From assembly GCF_914271485.1 (NCBI RefSeq), contig NZ_CAJZAG010000008.1, positions 402,609 to 466,608 on the forward strand: a stretch of DNA of 64,000 bases, given 5' to 3'. This stretch comes from Cupriavidus pampae (lineage in GTDB: Bacteria; Pseudomonadota; Gammaproteobacteria; Burkholderiales; Burkholderiaceae). Made by a program: the position numbers and the translations under genes. Of this stretch, positions 40,498-48,757 are shown one piece after another. The notes beneath the pieces are model-generated. The model saw only the letters and a list, made by a program, of their open reading frames with translations. It made no database searches and was not told where the DNA came from. Positions within the stretch are counted from its first letter, which is position 1. Each line of letters begins with the position of its first letter.

Positions 40498-43236
40498 ATG
40501 GATCAATTCGCCAAAGAAACTCTTCCGGTATCGCTGGAAGAGGAAATGCGCCGCTCGTACCTGGATTACGCGATGAGCGTTATCGTCGGGCGCGCGTTGC
40601 CCGATGTCAGGGACGGCCTGAAACCAGTACACCGACGCGTGCTCTATGCGATGCATGAGCTCAATAACGATTGGAATCGCGCGTATAAGAAGTCCGCGCG
40701 TATCGTCGGTGATGTGATCGGTAAGTATCACCCGCACGGCGACACTGCTGTTTATGACACCATTGTCCGTATGGCGCAGAATTTCTCTCTGCGTTACATG
40801 CTGGTCGATGGCCAGGGCAATTTCGGTTCGGTCGACGGTGATAACGCCGCGGCCATGCGTTATACGGAAATCCGACTGTCGAAGATCGCGCATGAAATGC
40901 TGCTCGATATCGACAAGGAAACCGTGGATTTCGAGCCGAACTATGACGGTTCGGAAAAAGAGCCCGGTATTCTGCCCGCGCGCATTCCGAATTTGCTGAT
41001 CAATGGTTCGTCGGGTATTGCGGTCGGTATGGCGACCAATATCCCGCCGCATAACCTCAATGAAGTCGTGGATGCCTGTCTGCATCTGCTGCGCAATCCC
41101 GCCGCGACGATCGACGAACTGATCGAGATCGTGCCCGCGCCCGATTTTCCGACGGCCGGCATCATCTACGGTATTCAGGGCGTGCGCGAAGGCTATCGCA
41201 CCGGTCGCGGCCGCGTGGTGATGCGCGCCAAGACACACTTCGAGGACATCGATCGCGGTCAGCGTCAGGCGATCATCGTCGACGAGCTGCCGTATCAGGT
41301 GAACAAGCGCACGCTGCTCGAGCGCATTGCCGAACTCGTCACCGAAAAGAAGGTCGAGGGCATCTCCGACATCCGCGACGAGTCCGACAAGTCGGGCATG
41401 CGCGTGGTGGTCGAGCTCAAGCGCAACGAAGTGCCGGAGGTGGTGCTCAACAACCTCTATAAGAATACGCAGCTGCAGGACACGTTCGGCATGAACATGG
41501 TGGCGCTGGTCGACGGCCAGCCGCGCCTGCTGAACCTGCGCCAGATGCTGGATGCGTTCCTGTCGCATCGCCGCGAGGTGGTGACGCGCCGTACCGTGTT
41601 CGAGCTGCGCAAGGCGCGCGAACGCGGTCACGTGCTGGAAGGTCTGGCCGTGGCGCTGGCCAATATCGACGAGTTCATCGCGATCATCAAGGCCGCGCCG
41701 ACCCCGCCGATCGCCAAGCAGGAGTTGATGGTCAAGTCGTGGGACTCGAGCCTCGTGCGCGAGATGCTGTCGCGCGCCGAAGGCGAGACGGCCGGCGGCC
41801 GTGCGTCGTACCGCCCGGACGGTCTGCCCGCGCTGTTCGGCATGCAGTCCGACGGCCTTTATCGTCTTTCCGACGGCCAGGCGCAGGAAATCCTGCAGAT
41901 GCGCCTGCAACGCCTCACCGGGCTCGAGCAGGACAAGATCGTCCAGGAATATCGCGAAGTGATGGCGGTGATCGCCGATCTGCTCGATATCCTCGCGCGG
42001 CCGGAACGTATCACCACGATCATTTCCGACGAGCTGACGGCGATCCGCGCCGAGTTTGGGGACGCACGTCGTTCGGAGATCGAGCTCAACGCAACCGAAC
42101 TCGATACCGAAGATCTGATCACGCCGCAGGACATGGTGGTGACGCTGTCGCACAGCGGCTACATGAAGAGCCAGCCGATTTCCGAGTATCGCGCGCAGAA
42201 GCGCGGCGGTCGCGGCAAGCTCGCGACGGCGACCAAGGAAGACGACTGGATCGACACGCTGTTCGTCGCCAACACGCACGACTACATCCTGTGCTTCTCG
42301 AACCGCGGCCGTCTGTATTGGCTCAAGGTGTATGAAGTGCCGCAGGGCACGCGCAATGCGCGTGGCCGCCCGATCGTGAACATGTTCCCGCTCTCCGAGG
42401 GCGAGAAGATCAACGTGATCCTGCCGGTACGCCAGTTCGACGCCGAGCACTTCATCTTCATGGCGACCGCGCGCGGCACCGTCAAGAAGACCGCGCTGAC
42501 CGAGTTCTCGAATCCGCGCAAGGCCGGCATCATCGCGGTCGACCTCGACGAGGGCGACTACCTGATCGGTGCCGCCGTGACCGATGGCCAGCACGACGTG
42601 ATGCTGTTCTCGGATGCGGGCAAGGCCGTGCGTTTTGACGAAAACGATGTGCGTCCGATGGGTCGTCAGGCGCGTGGCGTGCGCGGCATGAACCTCGACG
42701 AAGGCCAGACGGTCATCGCGATGCTCGTGGCGCCCGCCGAGAATGCCGAGGTTGTCGAAGGTGCCGAAGCCACGCCAGGTACGGAAGGCACGCCAGTCGC
42801 GAGCGTTGCGACCATTGGCAGCGTGCTGACCGCAACGGAGAACGGCTACGGCAAGCGTACGCCGATCGCCGAGTACACTCGACACGGCCGTGGCACCAAG
42901 GGCATGATTGCGATCCAGACCAGCGAGCGCAATGGCCGTGTGGTGGCTGCCGCACTGGTGTCGCCGGAAGACGAGATCATGCTGATCACCACCGGCGGCG
43001 TGCTGATTCGCACGCGTGTGGCGGAGATCCGTGAAATGGGTCGCGCCACGCAAGGCGTGACGCTGATCAACGTGGATGAAGGCACGCGCCTGTCCGGCCT
43101 CCAGCGCATCGTGGAAAGCGATGCCGACAACGGTGGCGTGGATGACGTTGACGCGGTCGACGGTGGAGTCGAAGGCGGTACCGATGGTGCCGTCGATGGA
43201 TCAGCCGCCGCCCCCGACGCGAGCGCCGAATCGTAA
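40498..43236 (+). CDS. gyrA: DNA gyrase subunit A
   Basis: This 912-residue subunit introduces negative supercoils with GyrB. The catalytic Tyr122 is in AAMRYTEIRL. The quinolone-determining region reads HPHGDTAVYD, with Thr83 and Asp87; Thr at 83 is the natural residue in several genera. The GyrA box variant QKRGGRG is at 567-573. The C-terminal beta-pinwheel has an acidic insertion at about 745-775 (ENAEVVEGAEATPGTEG) and an acidic, glycine-rich tail after 870. Early codons use more AT-ending and rare triplets than the rest. Confidence 0.96.
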   Translation: MDQFAKETLPVSLEEEMRRSYLDYAMSVIVGRALPDVRDGLKPVHRRVLYAMHELNNDWNRAYKKSARIVGDVIGKYHPHGDTAVYDTIVRMAQNFSLRYMLVDGQGNFGSVDGDNAAAMRYTEIRLSKIAHEMLLDIDKETVDFEPNYDGSEKEPGILPARIPNLLINGSSGIAVGMATNIPPHNLNEVVDACLHLLRNPAATIDELIEIVPAPDFPTAGIIYGIQGVREGYRTGRGRVVMRAKTHFEDIDRGQRQAIIVDELPYQVNKRTLLERIAELVTEKKVEGISDIRDESDKSGMRVVVELKRNEVPEVVLNNLYKNTQLQDTFGMNMVALVDGQPRLLNLRQMLDAFLSHRREVVTRRTVFELRKARERGHVLEGLAVALANIDEFIAIIKAAPTPPIAKQELMVKSWDSSLVREMLSRAEGETAGGRASYRPDGLPALFGMQSDGLYRLSDGQAQEILQMRLQRLTGLEQDKIVQEYREVMAVIADLLDILARPERITTIISDELTAIRAEFGDARRSEIELNATELDTEDLITPQDMVVTLSHSGYMKSQPISEYRAQKRGGRGKLATATKEDDWIDTLFVANTHDYILCFSNRGRLYWLKVYEVPQGTRNARGRPIVNMFPLSEGEKINVILPVRQFDAEHFIFMATARGTVKKTALTEFSNPRKAGIIAVDLDEGDYLIGAAVTDGQHDVMLFSDAGKAVRFDENDVRPMGRQARGVRGMNLDEGQTVIAMLVAPAENAEVVEGAEATPGTEGTPVASVATIGSVLTATENGYGKRTPIAEYTRHGRGTKGMIAIQTSERNGRVVAAALVSPEDEIMLITTGGVLIRTRVAEIREMGRATQGVTLINVDEGTRLSGLQRIVESDADNGGVDDVDAVDGGVEGGTDGAVDGSAAAPDASAES

Positions 43237-43318
43237 TCAGATGAAACAGTGGACCGGCGGACCGGAACTCACCCCGAGGGCCGCCGGACTAATGGGACAT
43301 ATTTTCCAGGGAGTCATA

Positions 43319-43903
43319 ATGTTCAAAACGTATCGACGTATCGCTGTTCTGGCTGCTTTCGTTCCGACGCTGATGGTTGCGCAAGCGGCCCATGCGCAGG
43401 ACGCCAGCGGTGCTGGCGCTGACAAGGACAAGACTGCAGCCATCAAGGAACTGCTGACCGTCATGCAAGCCGACCAGGCCGTCAAGGGTCAGGCCGAGAA
43501 CTGGCAGGCCGGCGCCAAGCAGGAAGCGCCGCTCGTGCTGGAGCAGGTGCTGGTAGAGAACAAGACGCTCGACGACAAGAAGAAGCAGGCTGCCGTCGAG
43601 AAGCTGAAGAAGAACGGCGCGGTGCAACGCATGGTTGATGGCGCCGGTTCGCAGTTCTCGACCGACGCGTTCAAGCAGGACGCCCTGAAGGCGCACTACG
43701 ACGCGTTCGGCAAGTACTACTCGACGCAGGAAATCAAGGATCTGACGACGTTCCTGAAGTCGCCGACCGGCCAGAAGTTCATGGCCAACCAAGGCAAGGC
43801 GACGCAGGAAATCTGGGGTTCGATGATGCAGAAGTACGGCCCGCAGGTCGGCAAGTCGATGCGCGACGCCGCCGAGAAGGAAATCACCGCCGCCTCGAAG
43901 TAA
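43319..43903 (+). CDS. DUF2059 periplasmic protein
   Basis: This 194-residue product has a signal peptide ending in AAHAQD. The mature part is almost wholly helical and charged, with the DUF2059 segment YDAFGKYYSTQEIKDLTTFLKSPTGQKFMANQ. CAGGGAG precedes the ATG; a longer open frame begins inside gyrA and is rejected. It sits between gyrA and serC, as in related Burkholderiaceae. Function is unknown. A hairpin with a U-tract separates it from serC. Confidence 0.85.
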   Translation: MFKTYRRIAVLAAFVPTLMVAQAAHAQDASGAGADKDKTAAIKELLTVMQADQAVKGQAENWQAGAKQEAPLVLEQVLVENKTLDDKKKQAAVEKLKKNGAVQRMVDGAGSQFSTDAFKQDALKAHYDAFGKYYSTQEIKDLTTFLKSPTGQKFMANQGKATQEIWGSMMQKYGPQVGKSMRDAAEKEITAASK

Positions 43904-43930
43904 TCGGCTTCGATAGCGGATCGGCATCGG

Positions 43931-43947
43931 ACGCAGTCCAACTGCGT
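43931..43947. promoter_or_regulatory. Inverted repeat upstream of serC
   Basis: ACGCAGT-CCA-ACTGCGT is a perfect 7-bp inverted repeat with a 3-bp spacer. It lies where a -35 element would be for the GATAAT at 43960-43965, so a bound regulator could block or recruit polymerase for serC. Confidence 0.5.
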
Positions 43948-43962
43948 GCGTGTTTGAGGGAT

Positions 43963-43999
43963 AATGGCTGCCTGGTTCCATCCGGCAGCCATTTTTCCT
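43963..43999 (+). terminator. Terminator between the DUF2059 gene and serC
   Basis: AATGGCTGCC pairs with GGCAGCCATT over an 11-base loop, followed by TTTCCTTTC. It ends 12 bases before the serC ATG, so it could terminate the upstream transcript or act as an attenuator in the serC leader. Confidence 0.75.
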
Positions 44000-44010
44000 T
44001 TCTCCCTCCC

Positions 44011-45177
44011 ATGAACGATCCACAGAATCCCGCCCTTGCCGGCAACGTGCAGCGAGCATTGGCCGAGCGCGTGTACAACTTTTCCCCGGGTCCCGCGGCG
44101 CTGCCCGCCGAGGTGCTGCAGCAGGCAGCCGAGGAAATGCTGTCATGGCAGGGCAAGGGCGTGTCGGTCATGGAAATGAGCCACCGCAGCAAGGAATTCG
44201 AAAGCATCCACAACGGAGCGCTGTCGGACTTCCGCGAGCTGCTGAACATCCCCGACAATTTCCGGGTGCTGTTTCTGCAGGGCGGGGCGATTGGCGAGAA
44301 CGCCATCGTGCCACTGAACCTGATCGGTCGCGTCAACGCCGAACAGCCGAAGGTGGACCTCGTCATGACGGGCCTGTGGTCGGTCAAGACGGAACTGGAA
44401 GCGCGCCGTTACGGCGCGACGCATATCGCGGCGACCAGCGCGGATCGCAACTATCGCTACATTCCGGACGTGGCGAAGTGGGACCTGTCGGACGATGCGG
44501 CGTACCTGCATCTGTGCACGAACGAAACCATCGGCGGCGTGGAGTTTCACGAAATCCCCGATGTCGGCCAGACCGGTACGCACGACAAGGGCCGTATCGT
44601 GGTGGCCGATGCGTCGAGCCACATCCTGTCGCGCCCGATCGACTGGTCGCGCGTGCAGGTGGTCTACGGCGGCGCGCAGAAGAACATCGGCCCCGCCGGC
44701 GTGACCTTCGTGATCGTGCGCGAGGACCTGCTCGGTTTTGCGCATCGGCACTGCCCTTCCGCATTCGACTGGCGCATCGTTGCCGACAACAATTCGATGT
44801 ACAACACGCCGCCCACTTACGCGATCTACATCGCGGGGCTTGTGTTCCAATGGCTCAAGCGTCAGGGCGGCGTGGCCGCGATCGAGCGGCAGAACATCGC
44901 CAAGGCGACCGCGCTGTACGACTACCTCGACCAGAGCGAGTTCTACCGTAACGATATCGATCCGGCCTGCCGCTCGCGCATGAACGTACCGTTCATCCTG
45001 CGCGACGAAGCGCGCAACGAAGCGTTTCTGACCCAGGCGCGCGCGAATGGCCTGGTGCAGCTCAAGGGCCACAAGTCCGTGGGTGGCATGCGCGCGAGCA
45101 TCTATAACGCGATGCCGCTGGAAGGCGTGACCGCGCTGATCGAATTCATGCGCGAGTTCGAACGCACGTCCGCCTGA
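44011..45177 (+). CDS. serC: Phosphoserine aminotransferase
   Basis: This 388-residue PLP enzyme makes 3-phosphoserine for serine synthesis and also acts in pyridoxal phosphate synthesis. The family start VYNFSPGPAALP is at about residue 20, SVMEMSHRSKEF follows, and the PLP lysine lies in YGGAQKNIGPAG. The ATG at 44011 is preferred to an upstream frame that crosses the terminator hairpin. It heads the serC-pheA-tyrA-aroA-cmk-rpsA supraoperon. The ribosome site is weak (CTCCCTCCC precedes the ATG). Confidence 0.95.
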   Translation: MNDPQNPALAGNVQRALAERVYNFSPGPAALPAEVLQQAAEEMLSWQGKGVSVMEMSHRSKEFESIHNGALSDFRELLNIPDNFRVLFLQGGAIGENAIVPLNLIGRVNAEQPKVDLVMTGLWSVKTELEARRYGATHIAATSADRNYRYIPDVAKWDLSDDAAYLHLCTNETIGGVEFHEIPDVGQTGTHDKGRIVVADASSHILSRPIDWSRVQVVYGGAQKNIGPAGVTFVIVREDLLGFAHRHCPSAFDWRIVADNNSMYNTPPTYAIYIAGLVFQWLKRQGGVAAIERQNIAKATALYDYLDQSEFYRNDIDPACRSRMNVPFILRDEARNEAFLTQARANGLVQLKGHKSVGGMRASIYNAMPLEGVTALIEFMREFERTSA

Positions 45178-45228
45178 GCAAGACGTTCAGGCACGAAGGG
45201 CGACCGAATTCCGCCCGATTCATCCCAC

Positions 45229-45251
45229 CGGCCATGCCTTGCGCATGGCCG
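45229..45251 (+). other. Intercistronic hairpin before pheA
   Basis: CGGCCATGC and GCATGGCCG form a perfect 9-bp stem around CTTGC. It ends 14 bases before the chosen pheA ATG and contains an alternative in-frame ATG (45245) inside the stem. It may hide that start or protect mRNA at the serC/pheA junction. Confidence 0.7.
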
Positions 45252-45265
45252 TCCAGGTTTTCATC

Positions 45266-46408
45266 ATGACAAGCGAAAACAAGCCAGACGCCAACGCACA
45301 ACCGGGCGGGGCAGGACCGAGCGAGCAGGAACGCGCGCTGTCGGCTGACCTCGCGCCGCTGCGCGGCCAGATCGATGCCGTCGATCGCGAACTGCTTGCG
45401 TTGCTCAACCGCCGCGCGCAGCTCGCGCTCGACGTGGGCGAGGTCAAGAAGAAGTACGGCGCGCCGATCTTCCGCCCCGAGCGCGAGTTGCAGGTGGTGC
45501 GCAAGGTGCAGGGTGCCAACCCCGGCCCGCTGCTGGGCGAGAGCGTGGGATCGATCTGGCGCGAGATCATGTCCGCCTGCCGCGGCCTTGAAAAGCCGCT
45601 GGAGATTGCGTTCCTCGGCCCGGCCGGCACGTTCTCCGAGCAGGCGCTGTACGCGCATTTCGGCCACGAGGTGACCGGCGTGCCGTGCCCGAGCATCGAC
45701 GAGGTGTTCCGCGCGGTGGAAGCCGGTACGGTCGAGTACGGCGTGGTGCCGGTGGAGAATTCCACCGAGGGCGCGGTGTCGCGCACGCTGGACCTGTTCC
45801 TGCAGACCTCGCTCAAGATCAGCGGCGAGATCGCGATCAAGGTGCATCACAACCTGATGGCCTCCACGCCCGATCTGCAGGGCGTGAAGGTGGTTCGCGC
45901 GCACCCGCAGGCGCTGGCGCAGTGCCAGCACTGGCTCACCGCGAACTATCCGCACCTCGAGCGCCAGCCGGTGTCGAGCAATGCCGAGGCCGCGCGCATG
46001 GCCAGCGAGGATCCGACCGTGGCGGCGATTGCGTCGGAGGCGGCGGCCAATCGCTACCACCTGCATGTGGTGCGCAAGCATATTCAGGACGATCCCAACA
46101 ACCGCACGCGCTTCGCGGTGATCGGCCGCTACGAGACCGAGCCTTCCGGCAGCGATCAGACATCGCTGATTCTGTCCGTGCCCAACAAGGCCGGCGCGGT
46201 ATATCAGTTGCTGGCACCGCTCGCGCAGAACGGCGTGTCGATGTGCCGCTTCGAGTCGCGCCCCGCGCGCAGCGGCGCATGGGAGTACTACTTCTACGTC
46301 GACGTGGAAGGACACCAGCACGACCCCGATGTGGTGCGCGCGCTCGACGAACTGCGCCGCAATGCCGCGTACCTGAAGGTGCTTGGCTCCTATCCGTCGA
46401 GTCGCTAG
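45266..46408 (+). CDS. pheA: Bifunctional chorismate mutase / prephenate dehydratase
   Basis: This 380-residue enzyme converts chorismate to prephenate and then to phenylpyruvate for phenylalanine. The AroQ-type mutase domain (about residues 28-110) has LRGQIDAVDRELLALLNRRAQLA. The dehydratase domain (about 112-290) has FLGPAGTFSEQAL and NNRTRFAVIG. The C-terminal ACT domain (about 300-375), with the ESRP motif in CRFESRPARS, binds Phe for feedback. The start at 45266 was chosen because the earlier ATG at 45245 is buried in a hairpin. Its TAG stop overlaps the next ribosome site. Confidence 0.94.
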   Translation: MTSENKPDANAQPGGAGPSEQERALSADLAPLRGQIDAVDRELLALLNRRAQLALDVGEVKKKYGAPIFRPERELQVVRKVQGANPGPLLGESVGSIWREIMSACRGLEKPLEIAFLGPAGTFSEQALYAHFGHEVTGVPCPSIDEVFRAVEAGTVEYGVVPVENSTEGAVSRTLDLFLQTSLKISGEIAIKVHHNLMASTPDLQGVKVVRAHPQALAQCQHWLTANYPHLERQPVSSNAEAARMASEDPTVAAIASEAAANRYHLHVVRKHIQDDPNNRTRFAVIGRYETEPSGSDQTSLILSVPNKAGAVYQLLAPLAQNGVSMCRFESRPARSGAWEYYFYVDVEGHQHDPDVVRALDELRRNAAYLKVLGSYPSSR

Positions 46409-46418
46409 GAGGCGCAGC

Positions 46419-46460
46419 ATGTCAGTCTTCAACTCTAGCCGTGGCGGACCGAACTCGTGA
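46419..46460 (+). CDS. 13-codon mini-ORF between pheA and tyrA
   Basis: The short frame MSVFNSSRGGPNS has the best Shine-Dalgarno sequence of the region (AGGAGGCG, overlapping the pheA stop) at proper spacing. Its TGA overlaps the tyrA GTG start by 4 bases (GTGA). It is thus positioned to couple tyrA translation to pheA. In the Pseudomonas-type supraoperon a histidinol-phosphate/aromatic aminotransferase gene lies here, so this may be the fused remnant of a deleted gene. Coding status is unproven. Confidence 0.5.
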   Translation: MSVFNSSRGGPNS

Positions 46461-47356
46461 GCGCACTGCATTTTCCCCGTATTGTCATCGTCGGCGTCGG
46501 CCTGATCGGCGGCTCGCTGGCGCTCTCGCTCAGGCGTGCGGGCGTGGTCGGTACCGTGGTCGGCGTTGGCCGTTCCGTGGCTTCGCTCGAGCGGGCGAAG
46601 GCACTGGGCGTGATCGACGAGATCGCGACGTCGATCGAAGCGGCCGCGCGCGATGCGAGCCTGATCGTGCTGTGCGCGCCGGTGGCGCAGAACTTCGCGC
46701 TGCTGCACGCGCTCGAGCCGCATCTGCAGCCCGGCACTATCGTGACCGATGCGGGCAGCACCAAGTCCGACGTGATCATCGCGGCCAAGACCGCGCTCGG
46801 TGACAAGGTCGCGCAGTTTGTGCCCGCGCACCCGATCGCGGGGCGCGAGCTCAGCGGCGTGGAAGCCGCGCTCAACGACCTGTATCTGGATAAGAAGGTC
46901 ATGCTGTGTCCGCTGCAGGAGAACAGCCGCGCCGACGTGGCTGCGGTGCGTGCGATGTGGGAAGCCACGGGCGCGCACTGTCACGTGATCTCCGCCGTGC
47001 AGCACGATGCCGTATTCGCCGCGGTCAGCCATCTGCCGCACGTACTCGCGTTCGCGATGGTGGCGCAGGTGGCCAACGCCGAGGATGCGGCGATGAAGCT
47101 CGATTTCGCCGGTGGCGGGTTTCGCGACTTCACGCGCATCGCGGGATCGTCGCCCGAGATGTGGCGCGATATCTGCATCGCCAACAAGGACGCGCTGCTG
47201 CGCGAGCTCGATACTTACGAGGCCGTGCTCGGTCATCTGCGCAAGCAGATCCGCGACGGCGATGGCGCGGCGCTCGAGCGTGTGTTCGCGCGCGCCAGCG
47301 ATGCGCGTCTCAAGTGGGGCGCCCTGCGGGCGTCCGCTCATAACGTCGAACCCTGA
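46457..47356 (+). CDS. tyrA: Prephenate dehydrogenase
   Basis: This 299-residue NAD(P)-dependent enzyme oxidises prephenate (or arogenate) toward tyrosine. The nucleotide motif is VIVGVGLIGGSLALSLRRAG at residues 9-28. The active-site region is VPAHPIAGRELSGVEAA, with DAGSTKSDV before it. The GTG start is fixed by its overlap with the preceding mini-ORF and by homology from the first residues. Unlike in pseudomonads it is not fused to aroA, which starts 26 bases later. Regulation is probably by translational coupling. Confidence 0.92.
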   Translation: MSALHFPRIVIVGVGLIGGSLALSLRRAGVVGTVVGVGRSVASLERAKALGVIDEIATSIEAAARDASLIVLCAPVAQNFALLHALEPHLQPGTIVTDAGSTKSDVIIAAKTALGDKVAQFVPAHPIAGRELSGVEAALNDLYLDKKVMLCPLQENSRADVAAVRAMWEATGAHCHVISAVQHDAVFAAVSHLPHVLAFAMVAQVANAEDAAMKLDFAGGGFRDFTRIAGSSPEMWRDICIANKDALLRELDTYEAVLGHLRKQIRDGDGAALERVFARASDARLKWGALRASAHNVEP

Positions 47357-47382
47357 GGTTCGTTTATTCAGGCTTGCACACC

Positions 47383-48696
47383 ATGGAACACCTCACGCTT
47401 GGTCCCCTGACCCGTGCCGCCGGCACGGTGCGCCTGCCGGGCTCGAAAAGCATCTCCAATCGCGTGCTGCTGCTGGCCGCGCTGGCGACGGGCGAGACGC
47501 GCGTACGCGATCTGCTGGACTCCGACGACACGCGCGTCATGCTCGATGCGCTGCGCGTACTGGGCGTGACGTGGCGCCGCGAGGGCGGCGACTGCATCGT
47601 GACCGGCGTCGGTGGCGCTTTCCCGAACAAGTCGGCCGACCTGTTCATGGGTAACGCGGGTACCGCCATCCGTCCGCTGACCGCGGCGCTCGCGCTGCAG
47701 GGCGGTCATTACAAGCTGAGCGGCGTGCCGCGCATGCACGAGCGGCCGATCGGCGATCTGGTTGATGGGCTGCGCCAGATCGGCGCGGTGGTCGACTACC
47801 TCGGCACCGAAGGCTTCCCGCCGCTGGCGATTGGTCCCGCAGCCTTGCGCATCGATGCCCCCATCCGTGTGCGCGGCGATGTCTCGAGCCAGTTCCTGAC
47901 CGCGCTGCTGATGACGCTGCCGATGGCCTCGGCACCGGGCGGCCACATCGAGATCGAGGTGATTGGCGAACTGATCTCGAAGCCGTATATCGAGATCACG
48001 CTGAACCTGCTCGCGCGCTTCGGCATCCATGTCGAGCGGCACGGCTGGGAGCGTTTTGTGCTGCCGGCCAGCGCGCAGTACCGTTCGCCGGGCGAGATCT
48101 ATGTGGAGGGCGACGCCTCGACCGCGTCGTACTTCCTCGCCGCCGGTGCGATCGGTGGCGGTCCGTTGCGTGTGGAGGGTGTGGGCATTTCGAGCATCCA
48201 GGGCGACGTGCGCTTTGCCGACGCGCTGAACCGCATGGGCGCCAATGTGATGGCCGGCGACAACTGGATCGAGGTGCGTGGCACCGAGCGTGACGACGGT
48301 CGCCTCAATGGCATCGAGCTCGACTGCAACCACATTCCCGACGCCGCCATGACGCTCGCGGTGGCCGCGCTGTTCGCCGAGGGCACCACCACGCTGACCA
48401 ATATCGCCAGTTGGCGCGTCAAGGAGACCGACCGCATCGCCGCCATGGCCACCGAGCTGCGCAAGCTCGGCGCCGAAGTGGAGGAGGGCGCCGATTACCT
48501 GCGCGTGACGCCGCCGGCCTCCGCCGCGGCATGGCGCACGCCGGCCGACGGCATCGACACCTACGACGACCATCGCGTGGCGATGTGCTTCTCGCTGGCC
48601 GCGTTCGGCCCGCTGCCGGTACGGATCAACGATCCGGGCTGCGTGGCGAAAACGTTCCCCGAGTATTTCTCCGTCTTTGCCGACGTGGCACGGTAG
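47383..48696 (+). CDS. aroA: 3-phosphoshikimate 1-carboxyvinyltransferase (EPSP synthase)
   Basis: This 437-residue enzyme joins shikimate-3-phosphate and PEP in the shikimate pathway. Class I signatures are LPGSKSISNRVLLLAALA, LFMGNAGTAIRPLTAAL and the later RVKETDRIAAMATELRKLG. The class I sequence predicts glyphosate sensitivity. The ATG (MEHLTLGP) is chosen; a TTG three codons upstream is also in frame. It is placed between tyrA and cmk in the supraoperon, with 61 bases before cmk. Confidence 0.95.
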   Translation: MEHLTLGPLTRAAGTVRLPGSKSISNRVLLLAALATGETRVRDLLDSDDTRVMLDALRVLGVTWRREGGDCIVTGVGGAFPNKSADLFMGNAGTAIRPLTAALALQGGHYKLSGVPRMHERPIGDLVDGLRQIGAVVDYLGTEGFPPLAIGPAALRIDAPIRVRGDVSSQFLTALLMTLPMASAPGGHIEIEVIGELISKPYIEITLNLLARFGIHVERHGWERFVLPASAQYRSPGEIYVEGDASTASYFLAAGAIGGGPLRVEGVGISSIQGDVRFADALNRMGANVMAGDNWIEVRGTERDDGRLNGIELDCNHIPDAAMTLAVAALFAEGTTTLTNIASWRVKETDRIAAMATELRKLGAEVEEGADYLRVTPPASAAAWRTPADGIDTYDDHRVAMCFSLAAFGPLPVRINDPGCVAKTFPEYFSVFADVAR

Positions 48697-48757
48697 GCAT
48701 ACATTGATTGAGTCGGGGCGCATGAAAGGAGCGCCTCGCTCAAGGTGCTAATAACTA

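Noticed and set aside
40744..40746. GyrA Thr83 as a quinolone-resistance mutation
   Set aside because: Thr at this position is the natural residue in several proteobacterial genera, and Asp87 is unchanged.
40471..43053. 860-codon frame antisense to gyrA
   Set aside because: It mirrors the gyrA codons and has no recognisable family or ribosome site.
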